Positions 15,871 through 25,146 of a stretch of DNA of 64,000 nucleotides are shown in pieces. A program made the position numbers and the translations under genes. Position 1 is the stretch's first letter. The number at the start of each line of letters is the position of its first letter. The stretch lies in the NCBI GenBank assembly GCA_947495125.1, contig CANLXL010000001.1:434001-498000 (forward strand), given 5' to 3'. The notes under the pieces are model-generated. The model made no database searches. It saw only the letters and a program-made list of their open reading frames with translations, and was not told the origin of the DNA. Source of the stretch: an uncultured Flaviramulus sp. GTDB lineage: Bacteria > Bacteroidota > Bacteroidia > Flavobacteriales > Flavobacteriaceae.

Positions 15871-17442
15871 CTAGTTGAAGGTTGGTATAAAACTATCGTC
15901 AGTTCTTTCCAGTTCGGCCGTTAAATCATAATGAGGCACGACCCCTGTAGGGTCTGCGTTTACACCTCCTAGAGTATATAACGCCTGACTTAGTACCTCT
16001 AACTCAGATGATGGTACCGGAAAGTGTCTAAATGTTCCTACTTGCAAATCATTTGTTCTTCGTCTATCGAAGAAACCACTTCCAACCGCTGAATTAAATA
16101 ATTCGATGTAGCGCTCATAAAAAATAGCATCCAGAACTTCCTGCTGAGTTGCTCCACCTCCCAAGGGAGCTAAGTTCCCTCGGGTAACACGCGAACTTAA
16201 ATTCACATCTGCAATAGCTCCGGGAAGGTCATTTAATCTAGCCTTAGCCTCTGCCAATAATAATCTGTTATCTTCAAACATAAAGGTTTTTATTTGCTTT
16301 GCATCAGCACCATCCGAAAAGGTTGCATCATTTAAGAAACGTGTATGGATATAATGTGAATAGTGAAATCTTCCTCTTTCAGAACGGAATAATATATCCG
16401 GTCTAAATTCGAAATCCCTACCTGCTCCTACTCTGGCATCTAAACTTGTCATTTCCGGGTTATCTAAAGTAGATCCTGCCGATGCCGGAAAAAATATCGG
16501 CTGACTTGGATCTAATAACGCCACAAGCCTCATATCCAATCTGGCTCCAAAAGGACCAAATCCGTTTGGTGAATCCATAAGTACATTGGAGTTATTCCAC
16601 CAACTAATTCCATCGTCTCCCATCGGACCAAAATCTTCGGTAATACCGTTTTCCGTTAAGGTTCTTATTTGATTCCAATCTATCGCATTAGTCTCCGTCA
16701 TATTTCTTGAAGACTGCACTATAAACCTTGCTTTAAACGAATTACAAAGTTTAATCAGATTTGCATCCGATATCGCAACACCGTTGATAACGGTATTTGG
16801 AATCTCGAATGTATTTGAATTTGCAAGCGAAATAGCACTATCGAAATCTGATAACGCCTTATTAATCAATTCCTGATACCCAACAAACTCCAATTCCTGA
16901 GTTAAATCGGTATTTTCGTCTACTATAAATCCTTTTTCAAATAATAAGCCTAAATATCCGTAGGAAAGCCCTCTTAATAAATAGGTCGCTGCAGAAACCA
17001 TTGGGGTATTATCTACTCCTCCCGAAATCCAGGTAATACCATTATTATTGATAGCTCCTAAAACATCATTTGCTGATGAAATGGCACCGTAATTGCCTTG
17101 CCATGGTTGTTCCAATACGCTTATATCTGCCCAAGACGAAGCATTAATGATTGGGTTTCTTGGTTCAGCCGATAATACTCTCATTCCAAAGTTACCCCAG
17201 GAACAGGTTGCAATATCTCCTGCTACCGCTAAAGGTGGATAAAGGTCTCTACCATTAGCTTGCCACCAGGTAACAAAGCCACCACTTGTAACTCCAATCA
17301 AATCTGATCCGGTTGCTAATACTTGGTTTCTATCCGGGTTATTTGAATTTACAACATTATCAATTTCACTGCTACACGAAAAAATGAGCAGTACAAAACT
17401 GGCAAACGCCAAATGTATTTTGTTAAATTTATATTTTTTCAT
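15871..17442 (-). CDS. SusD/RagB-family nutrient-binding lipoprotein
   Basis: This surface lipoprotein caps a TonB-dependent SusC transporter and binds its substrate. The 523-aa protein has a signal peptide with lipobox ending at C23 (LLIFSC followed by SSE), a TPR-like helical body (SYGYLGLLFEKGF near residue 160), and the conserved SusD C-terminal elements LLLAEAKARLND, RxNxP-type spacing and EVLDAIFYERYIELFNSAVG near residue 437. The C-terminus is complete. It is encoded 11 nt behind the susC-like gene. The ligand is not identifiable from sequence; no glycoside hydrolase is linked, so this need not be a polysaccharide utilisation locus, and a peptide or other nutrient is possible. Confidence 0.9.
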   Translation of the reverse strand: MKKYKFNKIHLAFASFVLLIFSCSSEIDNVVNSNNPDRNQVLATGSDLIGVTSGGFVTWWQANGRDLYPPLAVAGDIATCSWGNFGMRVLSAEPRNPIINASSWADISVLEQPWQGNYGAISSANDVLGAINNNGITWISGGVDNTPMVSAATYLLRGLSYGYLGLLFEKGFIVDENTDLTQELEFVGYQELINKALSDFDSAISLANSNTFEIPNTVINGVAISDANLIKLCNSFKARFIVQSSRNMTETNAIDWNQIRTLTENGITEDFGPMGDDGISWWNNSNVLMDSPNGFGPFGARLDMRLVALLDPSQPIFFPASAGSTLDNPEMTSLDARVGAGRDFEFRPDILFRSERGRFHYSHYIHTRFLNDATFSDGADAKQIKTFMFEDNRLLLAEAKARLNDLPGAIADVNLSSRVTRGNLAPLGGGATQQEVLDAIFYERYIELFNSAVGSGFFDRRRTNDLQVGTFRHFPVPSSELEVLSQALYTLGGVNADPTGVVPHYDLTAELERTDDSFIPTFN

Positions 17443-17453
17443 TTTCTTTTTTT

Positions 17454-20400
17454 TTAAAACGTTAATTGAACAGAGAAACTGTATGTTTTTGTAGACGGAT
17501 AAGGGAAATTATCGACTTTAAAAACGTTAGGGTCTCCTCCCGGTGTATTTGCATCACTACCAATACCGTCTGTATCTCTTGATGTTAGATTGGCTCTCCT
17601 AGATTCCGATTGGTTTGTTATGTCTGGATCAAACCCCGAATAGTCTGTCCATGTAATTAGGTTCCTTCCTATAAAACCAAACTTTACATTATCAATAAAG
17701 TTTCCAATATTTCCTAAAGACTTAGAATCAAGTGTATAATAAAGGGATAATTCACGTAATTTCACAAAAGAACCATCTTCAACAAAAGCAGAACTAGCTA
17801 AATTTGTATTGTACAATCCCTGAAAGAAATTATAAGGTAACCCAGAAGTAATATCCTTATGTCTTCCATCTCTGTATAACCATTGCTTCGTTTTATTATA
17901 AATATCTCCGCCTTGTTTCCAATCAAAAAGTGTATATAATGCAAAGTTTTTATATTTGAGTGTGGTATTAAATGCCATTCTAAAATCCGGAGTGATATCT
18001 CCCATAATAAAGAATTCGTTACCAGCGCTATCTACTTTTTTTACAGGGCTACTTTGAGTTGCTGCGTCAACAACATAACCAAATTCATTAACAACAAAAC
18101 TACTTGCATCTGTTCCCGTTGGAAGTTCAGAAAGACTTCTCAGAAATACATTTCCGAACATAGCTCCAAAATTTTGCCCTTGTTCTATTCTAAATAGGGT
18201 TGTTTCTTGTGTTCCCGGACCTGTTAAATATGAAGGCACATCCAATCGGCTAATTTTTTGTTCAGACTTATCCCAAACAATACCTAAATTCCATGAAAAA
18301 TCATCATTATCAATAATATCATAATTTAATGATGCTTCGTAAGTGGTTGCATCAATTTCTCCTGCATTTCTCCACTGGGCTCCAAATCCTGTTGAAGCTG
18401 ATAAAGGGACTCTTAATATTTGATCTTCAGTTTTGGCCTTTACGTAATTAAATTCGAAAGAGAATTTGTCTAAGAAGTCAATATTTAAACCTAGCTCCAG
18501 CTCACCTGTTTTTGCAGGTTTTAATTGATTATTTCCTAAAGTCGCTTTTGTTGGTGAACCATTTTGAAGATTAAAAGTTTCAAATCGCATCTCATAAGTT
18601 GGCCTGATACCTGCAGTACCAAATGACCCTCTAAGTTTTAATTCTTGAACTCCCGGGATTTCAATATCTTCGGTAATACGATAGGCGACACTGGTTCTAA
18701 AATAGTTTGCCCATCTTGTATCGGGTCCAAATAAAGAAGAGCCTTCACGCCTTAACACACCACTAAATATGTACTTCTTTTTATAATCGAAATCGGCAAC
18801 GGCAAAATAACTATCGGTAAGTATTTCTTGAGTTGCTGAAGATACCGTAGGTCCTCCTGCTATATTATCCAGTGATCTTATGCCAGTTACCGCCAGGTTA
18901 TAGCCTTCAGCATTATTAAACTCATTAGCATAACGTTCATGCAAATAACTTAATCTTAAGTTTAAATTAAACTCGTCATCGCTACCAAAAGATTTCGATA
19001 TCAAACTATTTAACCTAATATTTTGGGCCCTACCATTAAAATTAGAACGTTGAATGAATCCAAGATTTTGCGCTTGACCATCCGGACTTGCCGATAGGTA
19101 TCCCTTTGGTATATAATCCTCAAAGGTGTTATTCTCGAAATCAACGGAATATGCCCCATTTAATTTTAACCATGGCAACACTTTAAAGTCTAAAGACACA
19201 TTTCCTAAGAAACGATTTCTCTTTTCTACTTTGTCATCATTCGCTAATTGGTAAAGTGGATTATAAAGATTTGGGTCGAATGTATTGGCATCGAAATTAT
19301 AAGGTGAACCATCTTCCTCATTAATAGCATGCCAGTCATAAATAGGTTCTGTAATTAAAACTTCAAATAGTGGATTCGTACCGGCAATACCACCACCTAG
19401 ATTAGCATCTCTATTTGAATTACTATAAAAGAATGAAGATTTTAAAGTTATTTTATCAGAAATATTATTGTCTAAATTTAATCTGAAATTATCCCTACGG
19501 TAATCTTCAACCAATGTAATTATGCCTTCATCCTGTAGCCTTTGATAAGAAAACAAGTATCTTGCTTTTTCATCTCCACCGGTAACCGAGGCATAATGAG
19601 AGTTATACACGCCCGTATCAAATATTTCGTCCTGATAATCAAACACGATGTTTGAAGGGTATAAATTATCACTTATACCATCGGCATCTACTTCTCGAGA
19701 TCCGCTGGTTAGATCGAAAGCTGTACCGTCGGCTGTCATTTTAAAGCGGTGTGTTGTGGCTAAATCATATCTGTCTGACACATCTTTCCAACCAAGTTCG
19801 CTTCTGTAGGTCACACTAATTTTATCGTTGCCTTTTCCTCTTTTAGTAAAGATCTGAATTACACCATTAGAAGCACGAGAACCATATAAAGAAGCTCCTG
19901 CCGCTCCTTTTGCAACTTCAATACGTGCAACATCTTCTGTATTAATATCTGCAAGTCCGCCTTCCAGAATAACCCCATCAACAATAATTAGTGGTTGTTG
20001 TCCTGTAGCCAGAGAGTTTGCTGTTCTTAATTGAATGGAAACATCGCTTCCCGGTTGCCCTCCAGTTGGAGATACCGAAACACCAGATATTTTTCCTTGA
20101 AGAGCTGCGGCGGCCGAACTCGCAGGAACATTTTCTAAAAGGTCATTCTTTACTTGTCCTAAGGCAAAGCTCAACTCTTTTAGTGATTTTCCCGATGCAC
20201 TACCGGTAATTACAACTTCTTCCAAAGCTTGGGCATCTTCTTCCATAGAGACATTGATAGTACTACTGCCTCCAATGGTTACTTCCTGGGTTTTTAACCC
20301 CACATAGGTAAATACAAGGATGTCGCCAACACTTGCCGTGATAGCATAATTCCCATCAAAATCGGTTTGGGTACCGTTTGTTGTATTTTTTACAACAATG

Positions 20401-20528
20401 TTCACTCCCGGTAACGATAAACCAGAATTATCTGATACAGTACCGGAAATCGTTTTTTCTTGTGCATTTGTTAATGTTATACCAAATAGTAATAACACTA
20501 ACAAAGCATAGTGATTTTTAAATTTCAT
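17454..20528 (-). CDS. SusC/RagA-family TonB-linked outer-membrane transporter
   Basis: The 1024-aa protein has a signal peptide (residues 1-22, ending TNAQ), a CarboxypepD_reg-like domain (about 24-100: ISGTVSDNSGLSLPGVNIVV, then GNYAITASVGD), a plug domain (about 105-235, with PLIIVDGVILEGGLADINTE, VARIEVAKGAAGASLYGSRA and SNGVIQIFTKRG), and a 22-strand barrel to a terminal aromatic residue. It imports its substrate with TonB energy, paired with the SusD-like lipoprotein. A LytTR response regulator and two kinases are divergent upstream, 0.5 kb away, and are candidate regulators. The leader contains an unusual 13-bp inverted repeat. Confidence 0.92.
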   Translation of the reverse strand: MKFKNHYALLVLLLFGITLTNAQEKTISGTVSDNSGLSLPGVNIVVKNTTNGTQTDFDGNYAITASVGDILVFTYVGLKTQEVTIGGSSTINVSMEEDAQALEEVVITGSASGKSLKELSFALGQVKNDLLENVPASSAAAALQGKISGVSVSPTGGQPGSDVSIQLRTANSLATGQQPLIIVDGVILEGGLADINTEDVARIEVAKGAAGASLYGSRASNGVIQIFTKRGKGNDKISVTYRSELGWKDVSDRYDLATTHRFKMTADGTAFDLTSGSREVDADGISDNLYPSNIVFDYQDEIFDTGVYNSHYASVTGGDEKARYLFSYQRLQDEGIITLVEDYRRDNFRLNLDNNISDKITLKSSFFYSNSNRDANLGGGIAGTNPLFEVLITEPIYDWHAINEEDGSPYNFDANTFDPNLYNPLYQLANDDKVEKRNRFLGNVSLDFKVLPWLKLNGAYSVDFENNTFEDYIPKGYLSASPDGQAQNLGFIQRSNFNGRAQNIRLNSLISKSFGSDDEFNLNLRLSYLHERYANEFNNAEGYNLAVTGIRSLDNIAGGPTVSSATQEILTDSYFAVADFDYKKKYIFSGVLRREGSSLFGPDTRWANYFRTSVAYRITEDIEIPGVQELKLRGSFGTAGIRPTYEMRFETFNLQNGSPTKATLGNNQLKPAKTGELELGLNIDFLDKFSFEFNYVKAKTEDQILRVPLSASTGFGAQWRNAGEIDATTYEASLNYDIIDNDDFSWNLGIVWDKSEQKISRLDVPSYLTGPGTQETTLFRIEQGQNFGAMFGNVFLRSLSELPTGTDASSFVVNEFGYVVDAATQSSPVKKVDSAGNEFFIMGDITPDFRMAFNTTLKYKNFALYTLFDWKQGGDIYNKTKQWLYRDGRHKDITSGLPYNFFQGLYNTNLASSAFVEDGSFVKLRELSLYYTLDSKSLGNIGNFIDNVKFGFIGRNLITWTDYSGFDPDITNQSESRRANLTSRDTDGIGSDANTPGGDPNVFKVDNFPYPSTKTYSFSVQLTF

Positions 20529-20538
20529 AAATAAAAGG

Positions 20539-20610
20539 TTTTGAATTAGTCAATGCAGATTGTAAGAAAGGGGGTAGTCTCAGATATTTTTTTTAAGGAC
20601 TAATTCAAAA
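20539..20610 (-). promoter_or_regulatory. 13-bp inverted repeat in the susC leader
   Basis: TTTTGAATTAGTC at 20539-20551 and its exact reverse complement at 20598-20610 are separated by 46 nt. The inner arm ends 10 nt from the susC start (20528), so the susC mRNA could form a long stem-loop just before translation begins. The 12-nt string TTTGAATTAGTC is also the core of the intergenic elements at 10205, 33301 and 40996. Just upstream on the minus strand, a weak stem (TCACT 20615-20619 with AGTGA 20637-20641) is followed by eight T's, which could act as an attenuator. Confidence 0.45.
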
Positions 20611-20643
20611 AAAATCACTCCACGAAGCCAAAGTCTAGTGAAA

Positions 20644-21067
20644 CGTTCGGATAACGGTAAAGCTTGATAACCACCTTACCTTTCTACAATTGCAACCGTA
20701 AAAGAAGTTGTTTAATTACCAGTTTTGCATAAGTATGATTTGAAGTGCTTATAAAATGATTTGATATTCCAATTTTAGAACACAAATGCATTAACATATC
20801 ATTAACATTTTTGCATAAAAAATACACTAACTTAATCAGGTTATAAGATCGGTGAGCACTAATAAACATGGCACTTTACAACTGATGGAGTTCTGAATTC
20901 GATTTGAAGTCAAATTATTCTAAATTGATTTAAATGGTTTGTTTTTTGAATTGTAATATTTTTAATATGATCTGAAAACCCATTTTAATGCAGTAAAAGC
21001 ATATGATTGGAATTTTTAAAGTCGTTTATTTATATTAGATTCGAAATCCTTTAATTAACACACACCA
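20644..21067. other. Divergent regulatory region between susC and the LytTR regulator
   Basis: No gene is convincing in this part of the 539-nt spacer. On the minus strand GGTAA (from 20680) can pair with TTACC (to 20656), and two CGTT boxes 11 nt apart lie at about 20644-20658, loosely like a LytTR direct repeat. The string TTTTGCATAA occurs twice on the plus strand (20723-20732 and 20809-20818). TAGATTCG at about 21037 is a one-mismatch -7 element for the regulator. No standard riboswitch consensus is evident by eye. Confidence 0.35.
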
Positions 21068-21850
21068 ATGATTACCCCTATTAAAGCCATAATAATAGAC
21101 GACGAATTCTTAGCCAGAAAGAGAGTTGCTAATCTATTAAGCGATATTCAAGAAATTGAAGTCATTCAGGAGTGTAGCTCTGGGAAGGATGCTATACATG
21201 CAATAATGACTAAAAAACCAGATCTTATATTCTTGGATATTCAGATCACCGATATGACTGGTTTTGACATACTAAAAGAGATAGATGAATCAAATATGCC
21301 ACTCATTATATTTATCACGGCATTCGATGAGTTCGCATTAAAGGCTTTCGATTTTTTTGCTTTCGATTATTTATTAAAACCCTTTAAGGATGAGCGCTTT
21401 TTTCAATCCACCAATAAGGTTATTGAGCTATTTTCATCTAACCAGCCTAATGGACTCAATAAAAAAATAAATAATTTGCTAAAATATATCGAAAATCCTA
21501 ATCAAGATTTTTCAGAAATAAAACATAGCAAATTAGCGATTAAGGCTCAAGGGAAGATTTCATTCATTGAAAAACATGATATAAAATATATTCAAGCTTC
21601 GGGTTATTATGCCGAAATTTATACGGAACAAAAAAAGTATCTTTTACGTGAATCGCTAAACTCGTTGTTAGATCAGCTAAAGTCTTTTAATTTTATCAGA
21701 ATTCATCGGTCTACCATTATAAACACATCATTAATTAAAGAAGTGTTATATTCCAATTATGGAGAAATCGATGTGAAAATGCAGGACGAAAAGTTATTCA
21801 GAATTAGTAAAACGCATAAAAAAGAATTTCAGAAAAAAATGGGGATCTAA
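21068..21850 (+). CDS. LytTR-type response regulator (AlgR/AgrA/LytR family)
   Basis: The 260-aa protein has a REC domain (residues about 5-120) with the acidic pocket D11/D12, phospho-acceptor D57 in DLIFLDIQITDMTG, T84 in IFITAFDE and K104 in FDYLLKPFKDER, followed by a LytTR DNA-binding domain (about 155-258: LAIKAQGKISFIEKHDIKYI, then HRSTIINTSLIKEV). It is cytoplasmic. Two LytS-like sensor kinases follow on the same strand within 25 nt, forming a three-gene operon. It is divergent from the susC-susD pair, which is the obvious candidate target, though no clear LytTR binding repeat is seen. Confidence 0.92.
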   Translation: MITPIKAIIIDDEFLARKRVANLLSDIQEIEVIQECSSGKDAIHAIMTKKPDLIFLDIQITDMTGFDILKEIDESNMPLIIFITAFDEFALKAFDFFAFDYLLKPFKDERFFQSTNKVIELFSSNQPNGLNKKINNLLKYIENPNQDFSEIKHSKLAIKAQGKISFIEKHDIKYIQASGYYAEIYTEQKKYLLRESLNSLLDQLKSFNFIRIHRSTIINTSLIKEVLYSNYGEIDVKMQDEKLFRISKTHKKEFQKKMGI

Positions 21851-21870
21851 TTACTTTAAGAACGTTATTT

Positions 21871-22986
21871 ATGAATAAAAAACTAAGGCAATATTTTGAC
21901 TTTAAACTTATAGGTATTTTATCCTTGGTGTATTTAATATTCGTAATAATTTATGCCTCTAAAAATGCTTATTTGAGAATGAGTTCGGATAAACATGGAG
22001 ATTGGGGAGAATTTGTTTTTGCCAATACACTGGATTGGTTCCTAATAACGATATTCATGATTTTTATCGCCTTTACCACCAAGTATTTAATGCATAAAAA
22101 AACGGAACTGATTTATATTATAGTTATTCATTTATTTTTTTCATTCTTTATTGGTGCTTTCACTCTTGGTATCTCTTGGATGATAGAAAATATTATGATG
22201 CCTGAAGGTGGTAAAAATTTCACTTTTAGTGAAATTGTCAGAGCTTATATAAGACTCCTTGACTTGCATTTTTTAATCTATTTATCGCTGGTAACCATAA
22301 TATATATGTATTACTATTTTCAAAAAATGCAGGAAAGTAAAGTTCAAACTATAAAATTACAAGATCAGCTTTCAAAAGCTCACCTAAAGTTTTTACAAAC
22401 TCAAATGCATCCTCATTTTCTTTTCAATACCCTTAATGGTATTCATTCTTTAATGGAGATAAATATTGAAAAATCCAAGAGCATGGTTGTAGATTTAAGT
22501 GATCTATTAAGAAATGTTTTAGAAAAAAAAGATCAAAACTTAATTGAATTACAAGAGGAGTTATTTATTTTAAAAAAATACATCAATATAAAAAAATCAC
22601 GTTTTTCCGATCAACTTAATATCCAGCTCAATATTGAAGAGGGCTTAGAAAATGTTTTGGTTCCCAATATGCTAATCCAACCCATTGTTGAAAATTCGAT
22701 TAAACATGGTTATGACAAAGAGCATATTACATTAAATATAGCTATAGATATATACAAAAAGGGAGGGATGCTCATCGTTAAAGTTCGAAACGATGGGAAA
22801 GAATTAAAGGAAAAACTTTCTGCCTTGTTAAAAAAAGGTACTGGTCTTAATAATATAAAGGAACGACTGGATACACTTTATGATGATAACTACGGACTTC
22901 GTATTTATAATAAATCAAACAAGGTATTTACTAAAATAAGCTTTCCAATTAATTTGTCTGTATCTGAAATTGATAAAGAGTATTAA
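21871..22986 (+). CDS. LytS/YpdA-type sensor histidine kinase (first of a tandem pair)
   Basis: The 371-aa membrane kinase has four predicted transmembrane helices in residues about 12-150, a short coiled linker, and a His_kinase (5TM/LytS-type) domain with the phospho-acceptor in QMHPHFLFNTLNGIHSL (about residue 186), LSDLLRNVLEKK, and an ATPase N box PIVENSIKHGYDKE near residue 271. The glycine box is reduced to KKGTGLNNIKERLDTLY. It would phosphorylate the LytTR regulator encoded 20 nt upstream. It is a clear paralogue of the next gene, with the kinase cores aligning residue by residue. Confidence 0.9.
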   Translation: MNKKLRQYFDFKLIGILSLVYLIFVIIYASKNAYLRMSSDKHGDWGEFVFANTLDWFLITIFMIFIAFTTKYLMHKKTELIYIIVIHLFFSFFIGAFTLGISWMIENIMMPEGGKNFTFSEIVRAYIRLLDLHFLIYLSLVTIIYMYYYFQKMQESKVQTIKLQDQLSKAHLKFLQTQMHPHFLFNTLNGIHSLMEINIEKSKSMVVDLSDLLRNVLEKKDQNLIELQEELFILKKYINIKKSRFSDQLNIQLNIEEGLENVLVPNMLIQPIVENSIKHGYDKEHITLNIAIDIYKKGGMLIVKVRNDGKELKEKLSALLKKGTGLNNIKERLDTLYDDNYGLRIYNKSNKVFTKISFPINLSVSEIDKEY

Positions 22987-23003
22987 AAGCTTTTCTTTAA
23001 ACT

Positions 23004-24137
23004 ATGGTAAATAGGTTAAAAAAATACATAGATTTAAAACTCATTTTAATTATTATAATCGTTCAGTTAATATTAAACTTATATGATATATTTCAACGTT
23101 CATTTATTACTAAAAAAGGTGTTCTTAAATTAAATTACGACATACAAGGGGCAGAAATATTTGGCAAATTAGCAGAATTCACAGGTGTGATTCTTTATAT
23201 GATTTTAGTTTCAATTATTGTCAATTTTTTTATAAGAAAAAAGACACCTTTATGGATCGTAACTCTATTTCATTTAACAGTCCCTATTACTTTACCACAA
23301 TTTACCTGGACTATTTATCATATTCCTGAAATAATAAAAGAAAATAGTTTAAAATCTCTCGAATTTACAGATTTTTATATTTCCAGATATGTTTTGAATA
23401 TTAAATATTATTATACGTTATATTTCCTTATTCTAGGTATTATATATCTATACTTTTATTTAAAGAAGCTTCAAAAAAACAAAATTCAAACGGCAGATTT
23501 GAGAGCTCAACTTTCAGATACAAAATTAAAATTTTTACAATCTCAAATTCACCCTCATTTCCTTTTCAACACTTTAAACAGTATTCACTCTTTGGTTGAT
23601 ATTGATGCTTCCAAATCGAAAAATATGATCGTAAACTTAAGCGAGTTATTAAGAAATGTTTTGGAAAAGAAAAACGAGAACCTTATCGAATTTCAAGATG
23701 AGTTAAGCATTCTTAACAAATACATTAGTATTAACAAAATAAGGTTTTCTGAACGCTTAAAATTCCACATTGTTATTGAAGATGGTCTTGAGAACATATT
23801 AGTTCCCAATATGCTTATCCAACCCATTATAGAAAATGCTATTAAACATGGTTACAATAAAGAACACATCATGCTAGAGGTTTCCATCCATATTCGAATA
23901 AAATTTAATATGCTCTTTATTCGAATTGAAAATAATGGTAAGAAGCTAAGCCATAAACTATCTCATTTATTAAAAAAAGGAAACGGTCTTTCAAATATAA
24001 AAGACCGTTTACACACACTTTATACGGATAATCATGAATTTAAAATGTTCAATCAAAATAACAAAGTTATTACGACGATAGCCGTTCCTATTCAATTATC
24101 TATTTCAGAAATAAAAAAAACGATTAACCCTTTCTAA
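23004..24137 (+). CDS. LytS/YpdA-type sensor histidine kinase (second of a tandem pair)
   Basis: The 377-aa paralogue of the preceding kinase shares the same layout: four hydrophobic helices (residues about 10-150), QIHPHFLFNTLNSIHSLVDI with the phospho-acceptor histidine, LSELLRNVLEKK, the N box PIIENAIKHGYNKEH and KKGNGLSNIKDRLHTLY. The sensor halves differ much more than the catalytic halves, which suggests duplication followed by sensory divergence. It begins 17 nt after the first kinase. The last 14 nt overlap the 3' end of the convergent galE gene, so there is no room for an intergenic terminator. Confidence 0.9.
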   Translation: MVNRLKKYIDLKLILIIIIVQLILNLYDIFQRSFITKKGVLKLNYDIQGAEIFGKLAEFTGVILYMILVSIIVNFFIRKKTPLWIVTLFHLTVPITLPQFTWTIYHIPEIIKENSLKSLEFTDFYISRYVLNIKYYYTLYFLILGIIYLYFYLKKLQKNKIQTADLRAQLSDTKLKFLQSQIHPHFLFNTLNSIHSLVDIDASKSKNMIVNLSELLRNVLEKKNENLIEFQDELSILNKYISINKIRFSERLKFHIVIEDGLENILVPNMLIQPIIENAIKHGYNKEHIMLEVSIHIRIKFNMLFIRIENNGKKLSHKLSHLLKKGNGLSNIKDRLHTLYTDNHEFKMFNQNNKVITTIAVPIQLSISEIKKTINPF

Positions 24138-25146
24138 CTACTTGTTCCCATTTCCAGGCGGAGCGCATAGCGTCATCCAAAGTTAATTCTGTTTTCCATC
24201 CTAATTCGTCGTTTGCTTTTGTGGTATCAGCATAGGCCGAAATAATATCGCCTTCTCTTCTTCCTACTATTTTATAATTGAGTTTTTCACCGGAAACTTT
24301 TTCGAAAGCTTGAACCACTTCAAGTACGGAACTTCCTTTTCCCGTCCCCAAATTAAATGTTTCGTAATTGGCTTTATTCTTATTTTGTAAAAGCCTGTTA
24401 AGAGCCACAACATGGGCTTTAGCCAGATCCACGACATGGATGTAATCCCGAATACAGGTCCCATCGGGCGTAGGGTAATCGTCACCAAAAACTGAAAGCT
24501 CCTGACGAATACCAATTGCTGTTTGCGTAATAAAAGGCACTAAGTTCTGTGGTACTCCAATGGGAAGCTCTCCTATTTTAGCAGATTTATGCGACCCAAC
24601 AGGGTTAAAGTAACGTAAGGCTATAGCTTTGATATTTGGTGTAACCTTACAGGTATCACTTATAATTTCCTCTCCAATTTGTTTGGTGTTCCCATAAGGC
24701 GATTCTGCCTGTTTTACAGGAGCATTCTCGGTAATGGGAAGCTCGTCTGCTTGTCCGTAAACCGTACAAGATGAACTAAAAATAAAGGCTGCTGAAGGTA
24801 ATTTTTTAAGCTCCTTAAGAATATATACTAAAGTACTAATATTGTTTTCATAATACAATAGTGGCTCTTGTACACTTTCTCCAACTGCCTTACTCGCTGC
24901 AAAATGAATAACACCTTTTATATCATTATGCTTTTCAAAAAAAGACGCTACTCGTGCTCTATCTTTTAAATCTAACTTTTCAAATAAGGGTTGTTTACCT
25001 GTTATGGCCGTAATCCCATCCAATACATTTTCTGTGGAGTTAGACAAATCGTCAATAATAACGACTTCGTAACCTTCATTTTGTAATTCAACAACGGTAT
25101 GCGATCCTATAAAACCTAATCCGCCTGTAACTAATATTTTATCCAT
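24124..25146 (-). CDS. galE: UDP-glucose 4-epimerase
   Basis: This cytosolic NAD-dependent enzyme interconverts UDP-glucose and UDP-galactose (or the N-acetyl forms). The 340-aa extended SDR has TGGLGFIGSHTVVELQ (GxxGxxG, residues about 7-22), IIDDLSNS for the NAD ribose, FAASKAVGES, the catalytic SPYGNTKQIGEE (YxxxK), RYFNPVGSHKSAKIGE, and the CIRDYIHVVDLAKAH motif. Length is normal. Its start overlaps the preceding DegT-type aminotransferase stop by 8 nt, so the two are translationally coupled. Together with waaA nearby this suggests surface-polysaccharide or lipopolysaccharide sugar supply. Confidence 0.93.
   Translation of the reverse strand: MDKILVTGGLGFIGSHTVVELQNEGYEVVIIDDLSNSTENVLDGITAITGKQPLFEKLDLKDRARVASFFEKHNDIKGVIHFAASKAVGESVQEPLLYYENNISTLVYILKELKKLPSAAFIFSSSCTVYGQADELPITENAPVKQAESPYGNTKQIGEEIISDTCKVTPNIKAIALRYFNPVGSHKSAKIGELPIGVPQNLVPFITQTAIGIRQELSVFGDDYPTPDGTCIRDYIHVVDLAKAHVVALNRLLQNKNKANYETFNLGTGKGSSVLEVVQAFEKVSGEKLNYKIVGRREGDIISAYADTTKANDELGWKTELTLDDAMRSAWKWEQVVRKG

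Noticed and set aside
14436-20528. Polysaccharide utilisation locus around the SusCD pair
   Set aside because: No glycoside hydrolase or polysaccharide lyase is linked and a terminator separates SusCD from the amidohydrolase, so a glycan substrate cannot be supported.
20620-20690. SAM-type riboswitch upstream of susC
   Set aside because: GAAAC, TTATCAAG and GGTAA fragments resemble pieces of the SAM-I core, but their order and strand do not fit the consensus and the core stems are missing.
20684-20869. 61-codon minus-strand frame in the susC-LytTR spacer
   Set aside because: Composition is that of AT-rich intergenic DNA; no homology marks, and it lies across the likely regulatory region.
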